Source of the DNA: Arbacia lixula
Taxonomy: Eukaryota > Echinodermata > Echinoidea > Arbacioida > Arbaciidae
Assembly (NCBI GenBank): GCA_963669155.1
Contig: OZ022583.1
Coordinates: forward strand, 11,907,116-11,971,115
Length of the DNA: 64,000 bases
Direction of reading: 5' to 3'
In this document: positions 20,169 through 31,863 of the stretch, piece after piece
Layout of the letters: the number at the start of each line of letters is the position of its first letter
Position numbering within the stretch: the stretch's first letter is position 1
Program-made: the position numbers and the translations under genes
Notes under the pieces: generated by a model
What the model was told of the DNA's origin: nothing
The model's database searches: none
What the model saw: the letters and a program-made list of their open reading frames with translations, nothing else

Positions 20169-22038
20169 CTGGAAGCAGAAACAGAGAGAAAGTGAACTCA
20201 AACTCAGTGGTATATTTCAGATTAATAGCTCTTGTCACTATTTATTATTAAACAGATTAATGGGATTGTTCACCCTGAAATCGATTCGATTTCAATAAAA
20301 GCAAACACATGAAAGAAACATATTAGTGAAAGTTTGATGAAAATCCGTCAAACGATAAGATAGTTATGATCATTGAGAGTTGCACTCCCATGTGTTGTGA
20401 ACAGAAGAATTCCATTTTAAAAAATCGTGATAACGTACTGAGTGACAAGCAACTGTGAGACTTCCCATGGATCGGTATCAGTGATTAATGATCTAAGTTA
20501 ATAATTGATAAAAAAAATAAAACGATATCACCCTCCTGTCTCTGTTCACAATCCATGTTCAACATCAGATATCATGGTAAACGATCAATACAGTAATGTT
20601 CTACTCAATTGCGCACACATTTTGCGCGAGCATTAAAAGACCCACAGTTCACTCTATAGTTGAAATACAAATCGGTTATGTTTCATTACTGTTTCTTTTT
20701 AACAGCAGGGCAATGGCCACAATGACCACACATAACTCAATCACATATCGGCTTATTTATTTACTGAACTGCCTTACTTTCTGTTGCGACATTTTCGGGG
20801 GAATAGCATGAAATAACTAGCCTAGGGTTAAGGCCGGAAGGTCTTTTCTTGCTCATGCACTGCTTCAGTAACTAAGTCTGGATATGTTTTTATATCCTCT
20901 TTCCTTACATAGAAAAGCCGGGGAGAAAGAATTAGCACCTCGAACATCTTAAACATAGGCTACACATTAGCCTTATTTGGCATGATTGGGAAGAGACGAC
21001 AGCTTCAAATACCATGCACCTTAAGAGCCACAAAATATCTGAGAAATGAAAACCTCGAAATCTTCTCAGACAAGGGAATGACTCTTTCTAATCATAGGAT
21101 TATGATACTTTCAGGAATTTGGAAGAGGGGGCATCGCCCCCCTCACCCCTCCATCCCAACCCGTCACAAAAATATGGCTTTTTTTTCACAAGCCATGTTT
21201 GTAAACAAAGGCACAGTCCTCTTATCGCAAAGTCTCAGAGGAATTGAGGAAGGTAAATATTGAAAGCATAACCAAAGTATTAAACATGTCGACCTAGCAT
21301 TGCCCAGGTTCAAAGTACAGCAGGCGATTTGCATGCCCCGAGTATCGATGGTAAGTATATCATATGAAAATGACCGTCACGTTGCGTTCGTTACCAGCCT
21401 ATGCTAACATTAACAATAACCACAAGTAGTACAGAGAACCAAAAAGGGTGTAAAAAATACGATTTTGATTACTGTTTAATCATTAATCTAATCTACTTTC
21501 AAAAACTCATCATTATAGATAATTTCAGATGTATACCCGGAGATATACCATATTGAATACTAAAACGTTTTTGATGACTTCATTAGTATTATTATGAAAC
21601 ATGTTACGAATTAATCATAATGACAAATTAAATATACCATATCTATTAATTTATTGGCGGTCTTCACGCGAATTTGTTTGATATGACGATGACATCGGCA
21701 ATCTGGTAAAACAGAGCCGTGTTCGCTTTCTGCACCTGGTGCATCAACTTAATAATGTAATCAGCCCCTCACTCTGCCCCGCTTCCACAAACATGAACAC
21801 GTACCAGTGTCAATACTAAGGACTACTTCTCAGTATGTTAATTGCAGCATTTACACAATCGACGAGGGGATATGTGATGAATACGCATCACTAACACAAA
21901 TGTTAATCATAATGAAGTTAGCATTGTCATTGGAGTCGGTAGAAGAAGTCGAAGAAGCAGAAGTAGAAGTAGAAGAAAAAATAGTAGTGATAGTAGTAGC
22001 AGGAGTAGTATTGGGATAGAAGTAGAAGTAGCAGCAGC

Positions 22039-22081
<43 letters not shown>

Positions 22082-25000
22082 ACAGTTGTATCGAAATGAA
22101 GAAGAGGGAGAAGAAATTGAATAAGAGAATTTATGATATAAGGAAGAGGAAGTGGAAAAAGAACCTGGTAGATTATCCCTGGTATATACTTGTGGCGATA
22201 CATGTATTGACATTAGTTACGCGAAGTGTAACATACCCCTGCCCGGGACCCCTGCCAGCACACTGCTACTCATTGAGAGTGCTTGTGCCTTTAGACTTTA
22301 CTGGTGACGTGGAAGCATCAAACATGCATAACCACATTGCCCGGTTTTTGCATGACAGTCGGTTCCCGAGCGAGTTGGATGAAGTCTTCGCTACCACGAA
22401 GCTCATGAATAAATTTGTTCCATTGGTCCTAGGGGGATGCCCGCTCATGTACACCGTTTTGTTCCAGACCCTCCATAACCAAGATGAGGATATCAACTGG
22501 CTGAACTCGCCCCATATACATGACACATCGTGAGAAGACGTACGTTACATTAACGCCGAGTCAGATTTCTAAGAATAAGCCATGCATTTTGAATTTGTAT
22601 AGGCCTATGACGACATAAGAACTAATTACTCCCAAGAAGAAATGGAAAACAGACTTTGGCACTTTGCCACGTAAGAAGGGAATTTTTGATCTCATCATAA
22701 CATAAATACAGAAGATTTATACAGCTAGGATACTGGCACGGGATGTAGACTGAAAATAAAAGGAGAGGGCCACATAGATTTTAACAAATCGATTCATTGT
22801 CGAGGTATTCGTAGTTGGGAATAGCAAACGGGGTACTTTGTGTGTACACTTTATTGATGAGACTATGCGCAGCAGGTTAACTTGTGCGGAGTGTAAAGGA
22901 TGTACACTGTTGGTCATAAAGGTGGAATAAAATATTTTTGAATAAAAATCGACAGTTTCGTTGGTATTTGAAAGGCTACGCGTAGACAAAATGGTAATTG
23001 AGTGATTACATAATGTTTCCCCATTACACAGGTGACATTATAACATGAGAAATTTGGATTACGTAATAAATTCTTTTGTTGTAGACTATAAAAGCCTATG
23101 CATATGATATTCTGTCCCTTTCCCTGATTTAGCACTGTGTATAAGAAGGTTGCATTTTTTCGAGTTCCTTGTACCGTTTGAAATAAAAATCGGTAGAGAC
23201 GTTCCCTGGACTATGCCTGGTCCAACGGCAACAGCAATACGCGAAAGAGTGGTAGCACTGCGACAGGAGGGCTACAAGCAGACTGATATCGCAGAAGTCC
23301 TAGGGATATCACAGAGTGCAGTCTCTAAGATCCTGAAACGTCAACGTGAGGCGGGGAATGTGCGGCCACGGAAATCTCCAGGACGTCCCAGATTGACCAC
23401 AAGAAGAGATGATCGCCAACTGTTGAATTTCAGCCGCAGAAACCGGAAATTGCCCAAGAGCCGTCTTCGTCGCTTGTGGAGGAGATATCATGGGATCAAC
23501 GTTTCCCGGTCAACCGTTAATCGCAGATTGCTCCAACATGGTTACCGAGCACGACGGTTGACCAAATGTCCACGCCTGTCTGTTCGCCACAGAGTAGCTC
23601 GTCTTCTTTGGGCTAGGGAGCACAGAAGGCTTCATCCAGGACATTGGCAACATGTGGTCTTCACGGACGAGAGCCGGTTCATCCTTGACCGAAAGGATGG
23701 GAGACAACGAGTTCGTCGATTAGCCGGGGAAAACCTTCGCGATGAATGTATCCACGAGACGACTCAAGGCGGAGGCGGCTCAGTGATGATATGGGCCGGC
23801 ATCCATTATGGAGGGAAAACGCCACTGGTGGTTCCGGACGGAAACGTCAACGCCGCCGCCTACAGGGATATCTTGGAGTTCCACTGTCTTCCATATGCAA
23901 GACGAGTGTATGGGCACAATTTCCGACTGCAGGATGACAACGCTAGACCGCACAGGGCCGCTGCAGTAAGGGAATTCCTGGAGGCAGAGGGCGTCGTACA
24001 GTTGCCATGGCCAGCTTGTTCGCCGGATATGAACCCCATAGAGCATGCATGGGATGCCCTAGGCCGAGCCATCAACGACAGAGAGGTCATTCCTCAAAAT
24101 CTGCAGGAGTTGGCAGATGCTCTGAGGGAAGAATGGGACGCTATGCCTGTTGACGTCATCAACAAGCTAGTGGACAGCATGCCACGACGTCTGCATGCGC
24201 TGGTTCGTGCCAGGGGTGGACATACCCGATACTAGTGACTGAGTAAGAACAATGACTCAAGTTTGATGCAAATTTGTCCATGAAATCACAAAAAAGAAGT
24301 CATCTGGAAAACTGAGAGAGATTGAAAATAAATATCTCATGATCCTTTAATTTACTGTATATTGTCGTCATTGTTGTTCTGTGCTCATGACATCCATCGC
24401 TTAGGACATAAACTTGTAAAATATCACTGTCAAACGTGTGTAAAAGGCAGAATAATAAAGTAAAGTTGTTATCATGCACCATAAATGCCATATTCAAATC
24501 ATGTGGTAATAATTACGCTGTGAAAATTTGGTGAAAAAAAATATTCCACCTTTATGACCAACAGTGTATTTAAATAGTAAAAGAGTATGTGAACAAAATG
24601 ACGCTTTTTGTGAAAACAGTCGAGTAAGATGTTAACAAAATGATGTTGTCTGATTAGAAAAATGTGTCTTTGATAGTTTGTTTGCAGGTGTCAGTTCATA
24701 TATGTCGCCCCACTTGCAGATTTAAACGATCATAAATTTTTAATGAATTCTACATTTGAAAAAATCGACAAATTGATAACCTGGAAAATGATATTTGGGA
24801 GTTAGTATTTTGCAAACTGACTCGAATAAAAAAATACTGTGCCAATAAGCCAACTGTGCAACTGTGCAATGGTGCCAACTGTGCAATATGGATCGTAGGG
24901 GACTCAAATCAAAACTGAAGTCAAGACTCAAGTCAAAACTTCATTTTGTTTTCAGAATACCACTCGTAATCTTCAGAGATTACCTGAACAGCTAGCATTT

Positions 25001-27733
25001 CCTGTATCCCTTATTCCTGGGATAGATTAACCCTCTCAGTCGATTTCGCAGCCCAGCACTGAAACACTAATACGATATGGTCATGACTTTGTGTCAATCA
25101 AGTGTGACGATGTAACTAACGTTACCCGTTCCCCATCAATAACAAATAAATGGCTCCCTTGTCAACTAATGTCGTCACCGTTTCATCAAACCAATGTTAT
25201 CTCTTTGTTATCAAGTTGCTTGTTCAACAATTGATGGCGGACTTGACTGCAAATATACCGAGAGAAAACAAATAGGTAATTATGAGCAAGTATTGCTCAT
25301 ATCAGTCTTTCTGAGAGAGACTTTTAAGAATTGAGAGGATAATCATAAAGTGTACCATTATAACTCTTCTCTTTCTGCCATTTGATCAGAGAAAATATTG
25401 GGTGTCAAAAACAACTTTTGGCTCTTTTGAAAAATGAAATCAGTTTCAACTCACATCAAGCTAAAATTGACACATCATAAAGTCGAGGGATGTCGAGGGG
25501 TTTGAGACATTTCATTGATTACTTTTCTTGTAATAATCCTTGGAATAATTAATGAGATTTTCCCTTTTGGACAAATTTGGATCTGAAAACGTGTCTGTAT
25601 CAGATAATAAATTCAGAACACAACAATGGTCATTGTGCATTACATCTCCCAGAAGCATCATGCATTATTTATTAAATTGTGATGGCAGTTGCTAGTGGAT
25701 TAACAGGTGTGATTGTCACAGGGCGGGGTCGAATCGCTACCCTGTGAGGGATCAGACCTCTTCGACAAGACAATAGATAGACAGAGACTAGATAACACCA
25801 GTATAATTATAATGCAATAGTACAATATTTATTAATACAACACATTACAATCTACTTTGACCCCAATACAGTGGTTAGTCATCACTTAGCTACAACAAGT
25901 ACAATGTACAATTTATATTCAGTATATTATCGGCGTTAGTTGAATCTCTTTCTTGGTGGTTTCTTGCTACTTGTAAAGTCCTTGCTGGTAGTTCCGAGCC
26001 CTCTGGCCTAGCTCCAGCGTCTTTCCCTCGGAAAGTTGAACTTTAGTCCCAAATTAAACACCAACTTTGTTGGTGTTTCCAAAGACCGTATACACAGAAT
26101 CCTCCACTTGTAGAAACAGTTTAAACTCTGAAGTTTTGCTGCAATTAGTTGAAGGGGGAGACCGCTTCACAACTCTCAGTTGCACCCCTGCACACAGACT
26201 GTTTCCTTTCTTGATTATTTTGCACAAATCTTGTTTGTCTCCGGTCTGATTAATTTTGCTCTTGCACCTTAGTTTTATATGGCTCATTAACACATGAGTC
26301 TATGGGAAACTGATATTTGTACACATGTCTATGGGAAATCACTCTTACTACACAATTCAATATAGGGCCAATCAGACCATTCTCATTTTCTGTCCTGACA
26401 TTTCATTGGGGGTTGGTGGATAAAGATTTATATGAAGACTCTGTTAATTGGTTCCTGAAACTGTTCCTAAACTCTTCTTCATTGGGTTAAAGTTAACACC
26501 CACACCCTTCCGTCGGTGACTTCTTCCACTTCCGTCGGTGACTTCTTCCCCCTTCCAGGAAGTCAAGGTGGCCTCAGTCTAGCTCTGATTTATGGTCGTG
26601 AGTTTGACAAGTCTTAGCCACATGTGTCAGAAAAGCACCTGTTTAATGTCCATATCAACCCTGGCACTGACCACACTATGTTAGGTCCTCTTTGATGTGG
26701 AAACATTATTAATGACCAGAATATTTCTTCTCTTAGTCTTCTTGTCTCCCATCTCTTATTTGCAGTGTATTGAACTCAGTATTAAAGCCTTGAGCCTGTG
26801 GGTCGACGACCTGGCTCTGTCCAGTCTAAACACATTATTATTGTTTGCAAATCGTGCTCCCACATACTATCTGAATGGATACACTTGTAACAAAATGGTG
26901 CACTTCACATTTATACTTTACTGTGGTGGCTACACTACCACAATCTAATTCACATGAATAATATAATATCACGTCACACCGTGACAGTGATACACAATGG
27001 CCATTGTTGTGTTCTGAGCTAATTATCTCATACACACAAATTTTCAGATCGAAATTTGTCCAAAAGGGAAAATCTCATTAAATATTCCAAGGATAATTAC
27101 ACGAAAGGTAATCAATGTAATGTCACAAAACCTGTCCCTAAAATATGACATCCCTTGATGGTATGATGTGTTAATTTCAGCTTGATTCGAGTTGAAACTG
27201 CACCTAGTATAACGAGGAAGTGTTGGTAGAATACATCGACGAGACATCACTGCTGTTCCTTTTTTGAGTGTTTGTCGAGGGTTGGTCTCTTAGGAAACCG
27301 ATTAAAGGGCATATACTGCACTGGGAAGGCGAAAAGCCTTCAAAATGTAATTGTTAGCAATCTTCTTGCCAATGGTGTTAAATTCATGTATTGTCTATTT
27401 TAGAAGCTTGCTGAAAGTTTTTTGCCCTCAAATGATCTACATTTGGAGTAATGAGTGATTAAATCACAAATCCTCAAAATGTTCGGGCCGGACATTTGGG
27501 GGATTCAATCATTAATCATTAATTACTCTATACTCTATATCATTTGAGGGCAAATAACTTTCAGCAAGCTTCTAAGATAGACAATACATGAATTTAAGAC
27601 CAGTGGCAAGAAGATTGCTAACAATTACATTTTGAAGGCTTTTTTGCCTTCCAAGTACAGTATATGCCCTTTAATATTGCAGGTTTATTTGTGGTTGGAA
27701 ATAAGGCTGCGCTGTATTTAGAAAACACACACA

Positions 27734-27790
<57 letters not shown>

Positions 27791-27799
27791 TCTCAAACA

Positions 27800-27848
<49 letters not shown>

Positions 27849-30034
27849 TGGCACATTTTGTTTCTCTCTTTCTGTCCTGGTCTTGACGCCATGAGTCGCT
27901 CTCGCTGAAGTGTTTACTTTCCATTTCCAACCTGCTGAATTAATATGAACAGGATCAAAATTATAATTTTTATGTTTGCAAAGACTATACGGTCACCGTC
28001 GGGTGAACTCCGCCGAACCATGGCTGCTCAAGTGCGTTATATTTGGGGTCCTTAAAGTGGAATTTAAAAATAATAAAATATGTCCCGATTGAGTCATCTT
28101 ACAATGCAAGCTTTTACAAGGAAGTCCTAACAGCAACGCTAGAAATGAACAAAATAACACGCAAAATGTTAACCACACATCGTAGGCAGTTCATATCTTC
28201 CTGGTCTCTCGCCCGTCTCTTATTTCTGTTTCACTATATTTTTCCCCTCCTCTTGTGTTCCTTTAAAGGGATAGTTCACCCTGTAAATTGGTTGGTTACA
28301 ATAAAAAGCAGCGATATAAAAAGAAATATATTAGTGAAGGTTTGACGATAATTCGTCAAAGGATTAAGTTATGATCTTTTGAAATTTAAATTTCATGACG
28401 TCACGTGCGAGGTGCTCTCCCATAATGCTGTGTGCAGTATCATTCCATGATTGCTTGTTTCTGCTTCTGACAACGGACGGATTCTGTTTTCATACAGGTA
28501 TGTGTGTTATAACGTATTTCTAATGATTTATCAAATGCATCGGTGAAAGGATGCATATCTTTTTGAGAAAATGCACATTTTCAAAAAAAATTGTACACAA
28601 AATAATGGAAAAGCACGTCGCACGTAAGGTTACAAAATCAAAAATTTAAAAGATACTTACTTCCTTTCATGGATTTTCATCAAACCTCCACTAACATGTT
28701 TCTTTCATGTGTCTGCTTTTATTGAAACCAACTTAGTTTCAGGGTGAACTATGCCTTTAAATCATATCGTACATCTCAGTCCATGAGGGTATATGCTATA
28801 GGTTTGGAATCTCATTGCGGATATAGTCGCTAGTGGTAATAGTTTGTCTCGCAATGTATGGTGAATGTTTGGTTGAGCATCCGGGTGCGACGGCCAATAG
28901 TAGTGGACTTCGTCCTTTGACCATTAAGGAGCGGGTTCTCGTGTAGTTCGCTGCACTTAACGGGTATCTAAACCCCTCCCCACTACAATTTTGTATCACA
29001 CCTGACGAAGTGTTGCAGCGGCGCACGAAACGTCGCGATCTGTAGAGAATCCTTGTTGACCATACACTGCGATATGAAAGATTTATCACTAGTGATTACT
29101 GCTATTATTGACCTAGATCATGCCATAGCTCTGAGTAATGAAATATGTTTTGGGAGAAATACATTTTTTAGTAATCAACACACACAGCTACAAAATAATG
29201 AATTGCATTTACACGTATAATTGTAATAAACGTGAATTGTACTTTAGCGACCATCTGTACATAGAAATAACTCCTGTCTATAAAGGCCATACATGTTTCC
29301 CTTTAAACAACATTTATCATAGAAACATGTATTAAAGTATCCTGTATATAAAGACCACCTGCTTATAAAGACCATAATAATTTATTGCCTCCATTGGGCT
29401 GTCTTTCTATACAGATTTTACTATATCGCAAAGGGTAATTTATCTTATTTACAAAGAATCAACGGAATACCTAGCATTTGCAAGAATAATGTACTGCGAC
29501 AAACATTAAAGAAATATGTGTCCATGGTCGACTTAGTCAATATTGACATTCGTATAGATTGCAGATAGGTTTGTACTACACTTACAATAAACGTATATAC
29601 AAATTGTACGTAAAACTGCAATTATTCACCAGTTGAAATGGCTGTGTTACTTACCTGATAGAGATAGCGTACACTTTAAAAATATATTTTAGACTATAGC
29701 GTTTACCTGTTTGCCTTTGAGGTAGGTATTCTGTTAGAGGTATGTAAATTGATACCTTCGAGGTATGCAAATTAGTCCCTTGAAAATTAATGGTTGTGTT
29801 GATTAACTGATGAAGACAGTGTACACTTAAACGGTATCTCCCAACTCCCTGGTTTTAGTTTGCTTTGGGTGCGTGTGCTTATGTGATGTGGTTACTTGTA
29901 CGGTTTCTGATATCGATTGTAATTATTAGCACATGCGATTACTAGTAGTATACAGTAAGGCAGTGTACCTCCCCTATAGTGCAGTCATGTGCAGGTGGCA
30001 AGAAAATTTAGTTACAGTTATGTGTGTGTGTGTA

Positions 30035-30080
<46 letters not shown>

Positions 30081-30918
30081 TGTGGTGTATGTATGATATG
30101 GAGATAGATCATTTAATTGATTTGAAAGGTTTTTATTAAATCAAACAAAGCAGCCCGAAGGCCAAATTAAACGTACAATTGAATTGAGTGTACAATAATG
30201 ACATGTATAAATGGGTTGGCATGCATTTTACATAGATAGGTCATTTAAACACTGTATCAGGGTAACAGTAACACAAAATACATGTTTAAAACACATAATT
30301 TACATTGTCCATAGTTTCATATCATTACATTTACTGATTATGTTAACAGATGGTATTGCTAGAAAAGTAGGGAAAGGGGTGTTACAAGCGTGTGTATGTG
30401 TGTATGTATGTGTGCGTGTGTTTTTCAGAGATAAACGAAGAGAGTGCAAGTAGGGAAGCGGTTGGCACTGTACTTCCAACTCTCGTTTGTTTATCACTAT
30501 TTCAGTTGTTAATGTATGATTTTATTCCGGAATTAACGAAAAACATGAAGAATACCATACATAACTTGACCATGTCGACGCACAAGCTAAAGAACACGAA
30601 ATACGCATTAAACGTCTCAGTCACACGGGACGTCATGTCTAACAAACCAAAGGGTTTTTCAACGGTTGGTACTGAGATACTAGCCTCATCGTTGCGTTCT
30701 TAAAGGGATAGTCCATCCTGACGTAATGTCGAATTTAATCAATTCAGAAACTTAAAAGAAACCTATTTTTGAACGTCTGATGGAAATCCGTCAAAGGATA
30801 AGAAAGTTATGACTTGTTAAACTCTTAATTTTGTGACGACACATGCGTGTTACTCTCCCATATGTTGTGTGCTGTATAATTCCATAAATTGCTTTTTTTT
30901 TCTGTTTTTGATGAAGGA

Positions 30919-30962
<44 letters not shown>

Positions 30963-31811
30963 ATGTGTGTGAATACGTGCTTCTAATGATGTATCAAAAG
31001 CCTAGGTAACACAATGCATTTCCTTTTGAGAAAATCGACATTTTTAAAATATATCATGCACCACATAACGGAGAGCATCTCGCATGTAACCTCGCAAAAT
31101 CAAAGCTTCAAACAATCGTAACCCTCGTATCCTTTGACGGGTGTTCGTCAAATCTTCACTGATATGTTTCTGCTTTTCAAACCAACTTAATATCAGAGTG
31201 AACTATCCCTTTAAGAAGTGACAGCCTCTTCATCATAATACTGTATGTCATGTATGTGAAAGGTACCGGTTCCCTGCGCTGGTATAATGTTCTCGTAGTC
31301 TGGCTTCCAGCCTGTTTTGCGTTTCTAAACCAAACTATACAATGAAGGGGTCTGATTGCAGTAGACTAATCATTCTCTTTTCTCCACTGACTGAAGAAAG
31401 TGGGAGACTGATAAAGCGACTAGTCGTATGAGTACTAGAATCATTTTTTTAGTTTGGATTGGAAATGCCCCACAGCCTGGACTTCAAGCTAATGTCTTCG
31501 GGATGGGGTTCGCTGGTAGGAACGGAGAAACGATCATTTGGCGGACAATGTGAAGTAGTGCTTGTTCAAGCATCAAATAGTTTCACGCGCTGCGATAATT
31601 GCCAAACCATATTTCGATAATTACCGCCAAAGATATGCCGGTGATCTTCATGTGATATGATAGGAATTCCCTAGAGCCCCTCTATGAAGGCATGGTTCGG
31701 GTGTATGGTCAGCAAGAAGGAGACAGATGATAGGGGATGCAGTGGGTAGACAGGACGGGGGTATATAAACCAGGGGGGAGAGTGAGAGGGCGGGGGGGGG
31801 GGAGATGGAGA

Positions 31812-31863
<52 letters not shown>

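Noticed and set aside
22096..22533. 145-codon frame considered as a new gene in the sulfotransferase intron
   Set aside because: Kept only as a low-confidence entry: no homology recognised, no promoter or splice support.
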